This document shows, piece by piece, positions 1 through 7,030 of a stretch of 8,937 bases of DNA. The notes under the pieces were generated by a model. That model was not told the origin of the DNA. It did no database searches and saw only the letters and a program-made list of their open reading frames with translations. The position numbers and the translations under genes are program-made. The first letter of the stretch is position 1. Each line of letters begins with the position of its first letter. Origin of the DNA: a bacterium (lineage in GTDB: Bacteria; Blakebacterota; Blakebacteria; Blakebacterales; Blakebacteraceae); NCBI GenBank assembly GCA_025774615.1, contig JALGVQ010000138.1:1-8937 (forward strand). Reading direction: 5' to 3'.

Positions 1-2
1 TA

Positions 3-686
3 CGGTTCAGGCACAAGCTCTACCTCAGGCTGAGCGTGAAGGAAGACACGCTCAGCGGATTTATCGCAGCGGAATCGTATCGGGAAGCTTTCTGTATTCC
101 CTTCTATATCAGACTGGTGAGAACCGAACCACAACCTGGATATGGTCTCCCGGACACGCCATCTGAATCTGAGTCTGGATCTGCAATCCCGACCGGAATC
201 CTTCGGCAGAGTTACACTACCATGTCCTGGCTGGATGGTCAGCAGATGATGCGTCAGAAGGGACTTTTCGACCGGTACTGGAATCCATCCGGCGACTATG
301 AGAATGAGTTCGAACCCCAATCCAGTGGTGGTGATAAGATCGTCATCGACCGAAGAGCCGGCTTGATGTGGCATCAATCGGGAACGGAAGATTTCGTGAC
401 CTATCCCGAAGCTGAACAGTGGATAGATGAACTGAATAGTGCTGGTTACGCAAACTATAATGACTGGCGCCTGCCGACATTGGAAGAAGCCGCGTCACTC
501 CTTGAAAACACGAGGAAGAACCAGGGTATGTTTATCGATCCCCTGTTCTTCCGCGATAACTGGTGTATCTGGACTGGTGACAGAAGACCTGATGGACGTG
601 CCTGGGTGGTTCTCTTCTCAGGCCGGGTTGATTGGTCTGACCGGAACACCAGACTCAACTTTGCTCGTGCCGTGCGCAGTTACTGA
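3..686 (+). CDS. DUF1566 (Lcl C-terminal-like) domain protein, 5' end outside the window
   Basis: The frame is open from the left edge, so the true start lies upstream; a GTG at 36 is possible but has no convincing ribosome binding site. About 228 residues are visible. The last ~115 residues form a DUF1566-type domain: a 'VIDRRAGLMW' opening strand, a helix with 'AEQWIDELNSAGYANYNDWR', the hallmark 'DWRLPTLEEAASLL', then 'CIWTGD', 'AWVVLFSGRV' and the closing 'RAVRSY'. This domain has a C-type-lectin-like fold and usually sits at the C terminus of larger, often exported or multidomain proteins; its ligand is unknown. The preceding ~100 residues are not recognised. The stop is 114 bp before att-like site A, so this is the cargo just left of that site. 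Domain call fairly sure; function of the whole protein unknown. Confidence 0.75.
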   Translation, partial: RFRHKLYLRLSVKEDTLSGFIAAESYREAFCIPFYIRLVRTEPQPGYGLPDTPSESESGSAIPTGILRQSYTTMSWLDGQQMMRQKGLFDRYWNPSGDYENEFEPQSSGGDKIVIDRRAGLMWHQSGTEDFVTYPEAEQWIDELNSAGYANYNDWRLPTLEEAASLLENTRKNQGMFIDPLFFRDNWCIWTGDRRPDGRAWVVLFSGRVDWSDRNTRLNFARAVRSY

Positions 687-800
687 TACCGAGACGGCCT
701 CACTCAGGTCCGACACATTTCAGTCTGTATCACCAGTCCTCCGTAGACTCCTTAGAGTGAACTGTCCCTGGATATGGTTACACTGAGAAAAGGATCGTTT

Positions 801-822
801 CGTGTGCCAGATATGTGCCAAA
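801..822 (+). repeat. Arm-like motif A (paired TGTGCCA)
   Basis: Two TGTGCCA direct repeats at 803-809 and 814-820, 11 bp apart, inside a 22-bp block that is identical at 5055-5076 and has one mismatch each at 2699-2720 and 7729-7750. It lies upstream of the tRNA fragment in sites A, B and E. Short direct repeats one helical turn apart beside a tRNA core resemble arm-type integrase or excisionase binding sites; that role is inference. Confidence 0.7.
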
Positions 823-829
823 CTATGTT

Positions 830-933
830 CCGGCAGGGGCCGGTGGTGACCGGTTGGGGCCGATCGCTAACTCGACATAGAGCCTTTGCTGGAGCCGTTT
901 TGTCCGGTACTGACCGGTCAGGACCGGTTGGGG
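830..933 (+). repeat. Phased CCGG(T) 10-bp repeats of site A
   Basis: CCGG-starting decamers at 830, 840 and 850, with a degenerate one (CCGAT) at 860, then a 34-bp interruption, then CCGGT decamers at 904, 914 and 924 running directly into the tRNA fragment at 934. The second block is exactly in 10-bp register. GACCGGTTGGGG occurs in both blocks (848-859 and 922-933), so the longer spacer here (112 bp, against 28 in site B) may come from duplication or an insertion. Direct observation; function unknown. Confidence 0.7.
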
Positions 934-997
934 CATAGTGGCCCGGGCCTGCCTTACACGCAGGAAGTCACTGGTTCGAATCCGGTATCGCCCACCA
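934..997 (+). repeat. tRNA-Val(UAC) 3' fragment, att-like core A
   Basis: The anticodon arm is CCTGC (948-952), loop CTTACAC with anticodon TAC at 955-957, and GCAGG (960-964). A 5-nt variable loop AAGTC follows, then the T arm ACTGG/TTCGAAT/CCGGT (970-986), the acceptor strand ATCGCCC (987-993) and ACCA (994-997). The expected 5' acceptor strand (GGGCGAT) and D arm are absent; CCGGT decamers and the small hairpin GGGC-N6-GCCC (931-944) stand there instead. It is therefore a 3' tRNA remnant, not a working tRNA gene. It differs from copies B and D by one base each over 64 bp. Confidence 0.85.
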
Positions 998-998
998 G

Positions 999-2510
999 TT
1001 ACCATGGTTCGTCACCGAATACATCCATATAGATTGCTTCGATATGCCCTGACTCTTCATCTGTCAAGGAAGCGAATTCGTTCTCCCGACGTCTCTTCGG
1101 GATGGAACCGCCGTTCTGGCGAATAAACATGATGAGATCCCGGACCTGTCGATCGGGCATCTCGACTATCTCCCCGATACGCCGCTCGGCCTCATCCTGC
1201 CGGCGCAGGAAGTCGATCTCCTGGGGCAGGTCGTGTTCGATGGTGCGGGCGACGCACGAGTAGAGAAACTCTGCTTCCTCGGTGCAATCGTAGTACCGAT
1301 ACAAATCGGCTGTCTCGTCCAATAGTGGCCTGGAATGACCTTGCAATGTCGAGCGGTACTCACCGATCCGGTCGAGCATTACTGAAGAGACCGGGAAGAC
1401 CAGGCCTTCCGGCGTAAAGCCGCGCTCTGCCAGAACGTGGTGAATCAGGCACCGATGAAGCCTGCCGTTCCCATCTTGGTGAGGATGGATGTAGATGAAG
1501 CCGAACGCCGTCGCTGTCGCCTGCAGAACCGGATCCAGGTCGCTCTCCGCCATTCGCCTGTCCATAGCGAACAGACCCATCAGCAGAGCAGTCAGATTTT
1601 CAGGCCGTGCTCCGATGAATTCAGGGAGTGGGTTTCCCTCGGGATCACGATCGCCCAAGAATACACCGTCGGGTCGCAGCCCCGGATGGATAAAACGCGT
1701 GTCCTGAATCAGAATACCGTGCAACCGGTTCAATTCGTCGAGTGAGAGCTGATTTCTTCCTGCTTGCATGACTGCCCGGCCCCAACGCTCCAGCCGGTTG
1801 CGTGGCGCGCGCTCACCCTCGATCTCGAAGCTGGCTCGACTGTCGGCGAGCAACAGAAAGCTGGCAGCTCGCGTTATCAGGTGCACGCTGGTCCGGCCGA
1901 TGATCGCGGCAGCTTCAGATGCGAGATCGCGACTGAGATATTTCTCCAGGACATCTGTCCGACGGATGATCGGGCATACCTCTCCGCCACCGAGCAGGTT
2001 ATCCCGGACCCGATATCGTCTTTCGAGGACCGGTTTGCCGGTGAAGTACTTCTCGGGATCGAGCGCATCGATGGCGGTGACCATGGGTGCGTCCTCGATA
2101 TCAAGCGTCGTGCCGGTCAGCAATTCGTAAAGAAACCAGACACGACGGTTGACCGTACCCTTCGGAGTCGCTCTGATGAAACCGGCGATCTTGCCCGGTG
2201 AGATTCCGGTGAAAAGGAGCTTGAGGATCAGCAGGTCAACAGATTCATGCCGGAACGCGAATACCAGGTGTTCGATAACGCTGTTGCCGGGCCAGTAGCG
2301 CTTGTCGAAGAGGGTCCAACCTCCTTCGAGTCGCTGACTGCCTTTGATATATCCCTCTGCAACAGCAGAAGGCTTCCTCACCGGGGCCTGAAGTCCGAAA
2401 TCCTGGACGATTGCCGCCCATCCGGCGAGTCGGGCCCCATCGGGTATGAGGTGTTCCTGAAAGAACTGGGGCTGATCGGATCGCTGTATCATCGGTCGAA
2501 ATTCCCTCAT
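999..2510 (-). CDS. Fic family protein (AMPylator type, class II inhibitory motif)
   Basis: Fic enzymes usually move AMP from ATP onto hydroxyl side chains of target proteins, and many act as toxins or regulators. The core motif is HPHQDGNGR (residues 342-350 counting from the ATG at 2510), with catalytic His342; the usual HPF has a His at position three. The inhibitory motif SFEIEG (227-232) matches (S/T)xxxE(G/N), and lying N-terminal to the core it marks a class II, self-inhibited Fic protein. Residues ~50-210 match the helical N-terminal region of ~500-residue Fic proteins ('RRVWFLYELLTG', 'RVRDNLLGG'), and the tail 'LTDEESGHIE' is typical of them. Start unclear: the ATG at 2510 has no Shine-Dalgarno, while the ATG at 2492 follows GAGGG and would leave every GGTCGAAAT repeat outside the coding region. 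The stop codon lies one base beyond tRNA fragment A. Target unknown. Confidence 0.85.
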   Translation of the reverse strand: MREFRPMIQRSDQPQFFQEHLIPDGARLAGWAAIVQDFGLQAPVRKPSAVAEGYIKGSQRLEGGWTLFDKRYWPGNSVIEHLVFAFRHESVDLLILKLLFTGISPGKIAGFIRATPKGTVNRRVWFLYELLTGTTLDIEDAPMVTAIDALDPEKYFTGKPVLERRYRVRDNLLGGGEVCPIIRRTDVLEKYLSRDLASEAAAIIGRTSVHLITRAASFLLLADSRASFEIEGERAPRNRLERWGRAVMQAGRNQLSLDELNRLHGILIQDTRFIHPGLRPDGVFLGDRDPEGNPLPEFIGARPENLTALLMGLFAMDRRMAESDLDPVLQATATAFGFIYIHPHQDGNGRLHRCLIHHVLAERGFTPEGLVFPVSSVMLDRIGEYRSTLQGHSRPLLDETADLYRYYDCTEEAEFLYSCVARTIEHDLPQEIDFLRRQDEAERRIGEIVEMPDRQVRDLIMFIRQNGGSIPKRRRENEFASLTDEESGHIEAIYMDVFGDEPW

Positions 2511-2626
2511 TCAGGTCGAAATATTGTTAATATTGTATTGATTGGTCGAAATGATGCTTATTATAGTGGTCGAAGTAGATGCAGTAAAGCCGAAAATAAG
2601 GGTAAATCAGGCAGGTAAGTCGAAAT
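2494..2626 (-). repeat. GGTCGAAAT repeat cluster upstream of the Fic gene
   Basis: Exact GGTCGAAAT copies at 2494, 2514 and 2544, GGTCGAAGT at 2568, and weaker relatives at about 2589 (GCCGAAAAT) and 2618 (AGTCGAAAT), all in one direction. Successive spacings are near multiples of ten (20, 30, 24, 21, 29), which puts most copies on roughly one helix face. The cluster surrounds the predicted Fic promoter and reaches its start, so binding by a repressor or autoregulator is likely. Repeats observed; operator role inferred. Confidence 0.6.
2560..2588 (-). promoter_or_regulatory. Predicted sigma70-type promoter for the Fic gene
   Basis: On the minus strand, TTTACT (2588-2583) is separated by 17 bp from a perfect TATAAT (2565-2560), about 50 bp before the first Fic ATG. 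One repeat copy (2568-2576) lies in the spacer and others lie on both sides, a layout suited to repression by occlusion. Confidence 0.5.
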
Positions 2627-2698
2627 ACGTGGCATAAGAAGCTATAACGCTGATACGATACAGGCCTGTGCCCGAGAGATAATTTTCCTCAGTCAGTT

Positions 2699-2720
2699 CG
2701 TGTGCCAGCTATGTGCCAAA
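2699..2720 (+). repeat. Arm-like motif B (paired TGTGCCA)
   Basis: The same 22-bp block as motif A with one change (A to C between the two TGTGCCA copies). It sits just upstream of the Fic regulatory region and 28 bp before tRNA fragment B, the most compact complete site in the window. Confidence 0.7.
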
Positions 2721-2727
2721 GTCTGTT

Positions 2728-2747
2728 CCGGTAGGGGCCGGTGGGGG
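2728..2747 (+). repeat. Two CCGGT decamers of site B
   Basis: CCGGTAGGGG (2728-2737) and CCGGTGGGGG (2738-2747) join the tRNA fragment at 2748 without a gap and in 10-bp register. This is the shortest decamer run of sites A, B and D. Confidence 0.65.
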
Positions 2748-2811
2748 CATAGTAGCCCGGGCCTGCCTTACACGCAGGAAGTCACTGGTTCGAATCCGGT
2801 ATCGCCCACCA
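2748..2811 (+). repeat. tRNA-Val(UAC) 3' fragment, att-like core B
   Basis: Identical to fragment A except for one base in the segment before the anticodon arm (GTAGCC for GTGGCC). Anticodon arm, variable loop, T arm, acceptor 3' strand and CCA are all intact, with no tRNA 5' half. It marks the left edge of the propeller-hydrolase module. Confidence 0.85.
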
Positions 2812-2908
2812 GTTCACTCGTTTGACCTTCCCCCAGTGTTTGTTACATCTCCAGAGCCAGGATGCGCTCGTGAAGTGTCTGGATCCCCGCCCCGGAACAC
2901 TCCTTTTA

Positions 2909-2937
2909 TTGCAGCCGCATCCCATTGATGCGATAAT
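2909..2937 (+). promoter_or_regulatory. Possible promoter with embedded inverted repeat
   Basis: TTGCAG (2909-2914), a 17-bp spacer, then GATAAT (2932-2937, five of six matches to consensus), 75 bp before the chosen hydrolase start. The spacer holds a perfect inverted repeat, CGCATC (2916-2921) and GATGCG (2927-2932), overlapping the -10 box, which could be an operator. The -35 box is weak, so this is tentative. Confidence 0.35.
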
Positions 2938-3001
2938 CAGCCTCCAGTGATGTTCTGGTTAATCAATAGGAGAGAAGGACTAATCTCCTGTCTATCCCGT
3001 C

Positions 3002-3006
3002 GGAGG
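3002..3006 (+). promoter_or_regulatory. Ribosome binding site that sets the hydrolase start
   Basis: GGAGG six bases before the ATG at 3013. It favours that start over the in-frame ATG at 2947, and the resulting protein then begins directly with a signal peptide. Confidence 0.7.
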
Positions 3007-3012
3007 ACCCTG

Positions 3013-5007
3013 ATGCGCAGGACCGTCCCGTTTGCATGTCTGCTGTTCCCGTTCCTGGCCGTACATGCTCTCTGGAGTGGTGGGGAGAGTCCCGGGATGG
3101 AGTCAGGTCAAGCACTGAGCGAGATGGAAGTCCGGAGCGGGGTACTCTCCCGCCTGGAACAGTCCGTCATGGTTCCGGCGAAAGACGGATTCCCGCAATG
3201 GGATCCATCCGGCACCAGAATCGCGTTCCGTTCAGATCGCGATGGAAACGAAGAGATCTATGTCATGGATGCCGATGGTTCCGATGTCATCCGGTTGACG
3301 AACGAGCCCGATTCCGGTGACTACGCTCCGTTCTGGTCCCCTGACGGCACCAGGATCGTCTATAGCGCGCTCAGGGACGGCGTGAACTACATCTGCGTCA
3401 TGAACGCCGACGGTTCTGACAAGACCGATCTCACCGGAGATTCACCGTACGACTGGTTCAAGTCGTGGTCGCCTGATGGATCGAAGATGGTCGACTGGTT
3501 TGAATCGTGGTCGCCTGACGGTTCGAAGATGGTCTTCCAATCGAACCGGGACGGTGACTATGAACTCTACGTCATGAACACGGACGGGACCGGTCTGCTC
3601 AGGCTGACGGATCATCCTGGTTATGACGGCGGTGCTCGCTGGTCACCGGACGGATCCAGGATCGTCTTCAATTCTCAAATCCGGGGTCAGGACCTGGATA
3701 TCTACCTGATGAATCCGGACGGTAGTGGCCGGCTCAGATTGACCGATAATCCCGGTAATGATCAGCAAGCTTCCTGGCTCCCCGATGGGAACAGGATCCT
3801 TTTCCAGTCAGACCGTGACGGACGAACCCAGATCTACATCATGGATCGGGATGGTTCCCACCAGACGAAGCTGACCGATTCCGCATCTGACAACGGATAC
3901 GCCATCCCGTCCCCCGACGGGAAGATGATCGCGTTTCAATCCAACCGGGATGGGGATTCGGAGATCTATACCATGACCGCAGATGGATCCTCCCTGACCA
4001 GGCTGACTGCCGCTCCCGGGAGGGATCGTCAGTACGCCTGGTCCCCTGATTCTCAACAGATTCTCTTCAGCTCGGACCGGGGTCTGGTCTGGATCCTCGA
4101 CGATATCTTCTGCGTCCAGGCTGATGGCAGCCGACTCGTCAACCTGACCGGTAACGACATCATACCCGGAACCGAGATCCGGGATATCCGGTATGGGCCG
4201 TTCGAATCGAATGTCCTGGATCTCTGGCTGGTCGACTCTCCGATCCCGACCCCCCTGGTGATCTTCTACCATGGCGGGGGCTTTCGCGCAGGCGACAAGC
4301 GAGGTAGCATGCTCGCTCCTCTCCTGATCAAGCTGCTGCAAGCCGGTATCTCCGTTGCCGGAGTCAACTACCGGCTGACAGATGTTGCTCCGTATCCGGC
4401 TCAGATGCTCGACTCTGCTCGAGCACTCCAGTTCCTCCGCCATCATGCCCGGGACTACAACATCGACCCCGGTCGGGTCGGTGCCACAGGCGGCTCGGCG
4501 GGTGCCGTCATCTCGATGTGGCTGGCGTTTCATGATGACCTTGCCGACCCGGCCAGCTATGATCCTGTTCTTCGTCAGTCCACCCGGCTATCCGCCCTTG
4601 TGCCCTATGACAGCCCGGCTTCTGTGGATCCCCGGTTCCTCCGGGAATTCTTCGATACGGAGGAGGACCATCCCGCCCTCCTGCAATTCTTCGGCATCAC
4701 AGCGCCGGAAGAGATCCTGGATCCGGATAAGATCATGCTGTTTGAAGAAGCCTCGCCGATCAATCACGTGACGGCAGATGATCCTCCGGTGTTCATGTAT
4801 TTCAACCAGCCGGATCTGCCCTTGCCGCCCGGATGCACGGGCGATCAGTACGTCCACCATCCCGGGCTGGGATTCATCCTCAAGGAAAAACTGGACCAGC
4901 TCGGCATACCGTGCGTTTTCCGCCTGAGGGAGGAGACTCCCGGTGGTACGCCCTTCGACGAATACGTGGCATTCTTTCGAAGACATTTCCGCATGCCGGT
5001 GAAGTGA
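3013..5007 (+). CDS. Exported seven-bladed PD40/TolB-like propeller fused to an alpha/beta hydrolase
   Basis: 664 residues from the ATG at 3013. 'MRR' followed by a hydrophobic stretch to about residue 20 is a signal peptide, so the protein is probably periplasmic or outside the cell. Residues ~58-380 hold seven PD40 blades built on W-SPDG-RIVF, SDRDG and IYVMNADGS motifs, a binding or scaffold propeller. Residues ~395-664 are an esterase domain of the BD-FAE/hormone-sensitive-lipase kind: oxyanion loop HGGG (420-423) and nucleophile elbow GGSAG (Ser495 central). The acid and histidine are less clear; HH at 615-616 ('YVHHPGLGF') is a candidate, since the usual C-terminal His-Gly is not seen. 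Likely role is cleavage of esters or short peptides. An in-frame 42-bp duplication lies between blades two and three. It is the only gene between site B and motif C. Confidence 0.85.
   Translation: MRRTVPFACLLFPFLAVHALWSGGESPGMESGQALSEMEVRSGVLSRLEQSVMVPAKDGFPQWDPSGTRIAFRSDRDGNEEIYVMDADGSDVIRLTNEPDSGDYAPFWSPDGTRIVYSALRDGVNYICVMNADGSDKTDLTGDSPYDWFKSWSPDGSKMVDWFESWSPDGSKMVFQSNRDGDYELYVMNTDGTGLLRLTDHPGYDGGARWSPDGSRIVFNSQIRGQDLDIYLMNPDGSGRLRLTDNPGNDQQASWLPDGNRILFQSDRDGRTQIYIMDRDGSHQTKLTDSASDNGYAIPSPDGKMIAFQSNRDGDSEIYTMTADGSSLTRLTAAPGRDRQYAWSPDSQQILFSSDRGLVWILDDIFCVQADGSRLVNLTGNDIIPGTEIRDIRYGPFESNVLDLWLVDSPIPTPLVIFYHGGGFRAGDKRGSMLAPLLIKLLQAGISVAGVNYRLTDVAPYPAQMLDSARALQFLRHHARDYNIDPGRVGATGGSAGAVISMWLAFHDDLADPASYDPVLRQSTRLSALVPYDSPASVDPRFLREFFDTEEDHPALLQFFGITAPEEILDPDKIMLFEEASPINHVTADDPPVFMYFNQPDLPLPPGCTGDQYVHHPGLGFILKEKLDQLGIPCVFRLREETPGGTPFDEYVAFFRRHFRMPVK
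3451..3534 (+). repeat. 42-bp in-frame tandem duplication in the propeller
   Basis: Units 3451-3492 and 3493-3534 differ at five of 42 bases and encode DWFKSWSPDGSKMV then DWFESWSPDGSKMV. This repeats only the start of a blade rather than a whole blade, giving an extra 14-residue insertion. The divergence argues against an assembly error. Confidence 0.8.
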
Positions 5008-5054
5008 TCGACTGAACGTCTCCCGGAGTGGTGATCTCTGAAAGAGGATGGATC

Positions 5055-5076
5055 CGTGTGCCAGATATGTGCCAAA
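5055..5076 (+). repeat. Arm-like motif C (paired TGTGCCA), no tRNA half
   Basis: Identical over 22 bp to motif A, 47 bp after the hydrolase stop. Faint similarity to the sequence after motif A continues for about 15 bp, then stops. No CCGGT decamer or tRNA fragment follows; the next tRNA fragment is about 2 kb downstream at 7114. Confidence 0.7.
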
Positions 5077-5186
5077 AAATGAATCCAACACGGTTGTTCA
5101 GATACTGGTCCGCGCAGACCTCGTCGCCATTCACGGCAAGTGGTACGGGGAATGTCCTGTGGTTATGCTCCTTTAATCCGCGGTCC

Positions 5187-5215
5187 TTGACATACCTGAC
5201 ACTGCCATGTATAAT
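5187..5215 (+). promoter_or_regulatory. Consensus sigma70 promoter for the PadR operon
   Basis: TTGACA (5187-5192), exactly 17 bp, TATAAT (5210-5215): a perfect match to the housekeeping consensus, with transcription expected to start near 5222. Such a strong promoter ahead of a PadR gene suggests repression. ATGTA occurs at 5207 and again at 5222, and ACAT/ATGT half sites at 5190 and 5207 overlap the promoter, so an operator here is plausible. Confidence 0.75.
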
Positions 5216-5269
5216 GCTTCTATGTACACTCGGATTCGAGTCCATTTGCGCCGAGCGACGGGTGAAATC

Positions 5270-5656
5270 ATGGAGATCAACAAGGACTTGATAGCCGCTT
5301 CCTCGACCCCGATCGTCCTGGCGATCCTGGCCGAAGAGGACAGCTACGGCTACGCCATCCTCAAGCGAGTTCAGGAGTTGTCCGGAGGGCGCATGGAGTG
5401 GACGGACGGGATGCTCTACCCCGTTCTGCATCGGCTCGAGCGGCTCGGCCATGTCGAGGCGCGGTGGGAAGTTGCGGAGAGTGGACGCCGTCGCAAGTAC
5501 TACCGGATCACACCCCGGGGCCGGGCGCAGCTCGCTGAGGAACGCGGGCAGTGGCAAGCGGTGGACGCAACACTACGGGGCATCTGGCAGGCGCTCTGCC
5601 TTCGCGTCCCAGCCAGCCACTCGGCGTCAGCCATACCACTTCCACAGGGAGCCTGA
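5270..5656 (+). CDS. PadR family transcriptional regulator
   Basis: PadR proteins are small winged-helix repressors that bind operators near their own operon and respond to small molecules. From the ATG at 5270 (128 residues) the protein opens with the family-typical 'NKDLIAASSTPIVLAIL', continues with 'DSYGYAILKRVQEL' and the recognition region 'GMLYPVLHRLERLG', and closes the wing with 'GRRRKYYRITPRG' near residue 85. The frame extends up to an ATG at 5207, but that lies inside the -10 box; an ATG at 5222 could only serve as a leaderless start. The last ~20 residues (Ala, Ser, Pro) are not family-typical. The stop is three bases before the membrane-protein gene, so the two form an operon. 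Confidence 0.9.
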   Translation: MEINKDLIAASSTPIVLAILAEEDSYGYAILKRVQELSGGRMEWTDGMLYPVLHRLERLGHVEARWEVAESGRRRKYYRITPRGRAQLAEERGQWQAVDATLRGIWQALCLRVPASHSASAIPLPQGA

Positions 5657-5659
5657 GCG

Positions 5660-7030
5660 ATGCCGGTTCCGGGTGATGCGGTATCGCTTGAGGAGCAGAT
5701 CGACCGATGGCGAAGCTACGTCCGCCGCCGGCAGGCGATCCACTCCGTCGACGTAGCGGAGCTGGAAGACCATCTGCGTGAGCAGGTAGCGGTCCTGGTC
5801 GACGCGGGGCTCGCCACCGATGAAGCGTTCCTGGTGGCAGTGAAGCGCATGGGTGACCTCGACGCCCTCTCACGGGAGTTCGCACGCGAGCACTCTGACC
5901 GCCTCTGGAAGCAACTTGTCGTTGGCCCCTCCGATTCCGAGGAGCCACGAGCGCGGGCCCGAACGGATGCCATCGTCGCCTTCTGTCTTGCGGTGGCGGC
6001 GGCCGTGGTCATCAAAGTGCCGGTGGCCTTCGGGATACAGTTGGACCAGGACGCCGGCTTCTACGCCCGCAATCTGAGTATTTTCGTGTTGCCCCTCCTG
6101 ACCGGTTATTTCGTCTGGAAACGCCGGCTTGACACCAGCACGCTCCGCTGGCTGGCCGTGGCGATCGTCGCGGCGGGCGTATTCGCCAACGTCTATCCAT
6201 TCTCCCCGAGCGGCTACACCGAGGCGCTTACGGCGCTGCACCTGCCTATTGCGCTCTGGCTGGTCGTGGGCATCGCGTACGCGAGCGACCGATGGGGCCA
6301 GGTGGGCGGTCGCATGGACTTCATTCGATTCTCGGGTGAGCTGTTCATTTACTACGTTCTGATCGCCCTCGGCGGGGGCGTCTTCACGGGGTTCATGGGG
6401 ATGATCTTCCAGGCCATTGGAATCGACCTCGAGCCCATCCTCGGGTCGTGGGTGCTGCTGTGCGGAGCGGCCGGGGCCGTCGTGATCGCCTCCTGGCTGG
6501 TGGAGGCCAAGCAAAGCGTGATCGAGAACATGGCGCCCGTGTTGACGCGCCTCTTCACACCCCTTTTCGCCGTCGTACTGGTCACTTTTCTTGGGACCCT
6601 GCTGTGGACCGGACCGGGAGTTGACATCGAGCGAGACGTGCTTATAGCTTTCGACCTGCTCCTGGTGGTGGTCCTTGGCCTTCTGCTCTATTCCGTCTCC
6701 GCCCGGGACCCCCGGTCCCCACCCGGCGCCTTCGATGTAGTGCAGGTTGTGCTGGTGGTCAGCGCGCTATTGGCCGACGCGGTAGCGCTGTGGGCCATCG
6801 CCGCGCGCATCACCGAGTTCGGATTCAGCCCGAATCGCGTGGCCGCCCTGGGTGTGAACTTGATTCTTCTGGTCAATCTGGCATGGTCTGCCGTGCTCTA
6901 CGTGAGGTTCCTGCGCAGGCGAGGCTCGTTCTCGCTCCTCGAACGTTGGCAAACGGATTACCTGCCAGTCTACGCCTTGTGGGCGGCGATCGTCGTGATC
7001 GCCTTTCCACTGGTGTTCGGATACATCTGA
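5660..7030 (+). CDS. Multi-spanning membrane protein with permease prefix domain 1
   Basis: 456 residues. The soluble N terminus (~1-85: 'LEEQIDRWRSYVRRRQ', 'VAELEDHLREQVAVLVDAGLATDEAFLVAVKRMGD') matches permease prefix domain 1 (HAAS-type), usually found on membrane proteins encoded next to PadR regulators and thought to link the two. From about residue 100 to the end there are roughly eleven hydrophobic helices, some broken by Gly/Pro. The segment 'GFSPNRVAALGVNLILLVNLAW' loosely recalls DUF4153-type proteins, at low confidence. There are no ABC ATPase motifs and no partner ATPase, so transport is not shown. With the padR gene immediately upstream it is probably the regulated target, perhaps a response to membrane-active compounds. 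Confidence 0.75.
   Translation: MPVPGDAVSLEEQIDRWRSYVRRRQAIHSVDVAELEDHLREQVAVLVDAGLATDEAFLVAVKRMGDLDALSREFAREHSDRLWKQLVVGPSDSEEPRARARTDAIVAFCLAVAAAVVIKVPVAFGIQLDQDAGFYARNLSIFVLPLLTGYFVWKRRLDTSTLRWLAVAIVAAGVFANVYPFSPSGYTEALTALHLPIALWLVVGIAYASDRWGQVGGRMDFIRFSGELFIYYVLIALGGGVFTGFMGMIFQAIGIDLEPILGSWVLLCGAAGAVVIASWLVEAKQSVIENMAPVLTRLFTPLFAVVLVTFLGTLLWTGPGVDIERDVLIAFDLLLVVVLGLLLYSVSARDPRSPPGAFDVVQVVLVVSALLADAVALWAIAARITEFGFSPNRVAALGVNLILLVNLAWSAVLYVRFLRRRGSFSLLERWQTDYLPVYALWAAIVVIAFPLVFGYI

Noticed and set aside
598-686. Variable region of a diversity-generating retroelement in the DUF1566 gene
   Set aside because: DUF1566 folds can be such targets, but no near-identical template copy and no reverse transcriptase are seen in the window.
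934-997. A working tRNA-Val gene
   Set aside because: No 5' acceptor strand complementary to ATCGCCC and no D arm in any of the four copies; copies D and E also carry acceptor changes.
823-1126. Small open frames crossing tRNA fragment A on both strands
   Set aside because: They are translations of the repeated tRNA-derived DNA; the same peptide recurs at fragments B and D, which shows DNA repetition rather than protein conservation.
1437-2201. Plus-strand open frames of 102-145 residues opposite the Fic gene
   Set aside because: Low-complexity shadows of a clear Fic frame; no motif or ribosome binding site.
2247-2618. 123-residue plus-strand frame over the Fic start and repeat region
   Set aside because: Its tail merely translates the GGTCGAAAT repeats (recurring Gly-Arg-Asn), and the rest is antisense to Fic.
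3808-4533. 241-residue minus-strand frame inside the hydrolase gene
   Set aside because: Antisense shadow; the plus strand has intact propeller and esterase motifs across the same bases.
4880-5557. 225-residue minus-strand frame across motif C and the PadR promoter
   Set aside because: It spans a clear promoter and two unrelated modules and has no recognisable domain.
5870-6514. 214-residue minus-strand frame inside the membrane-protein gene
   Set aside because: Antisense of hydrophobic helices in GC-rich DNA, rich in charged residues, with no motif.
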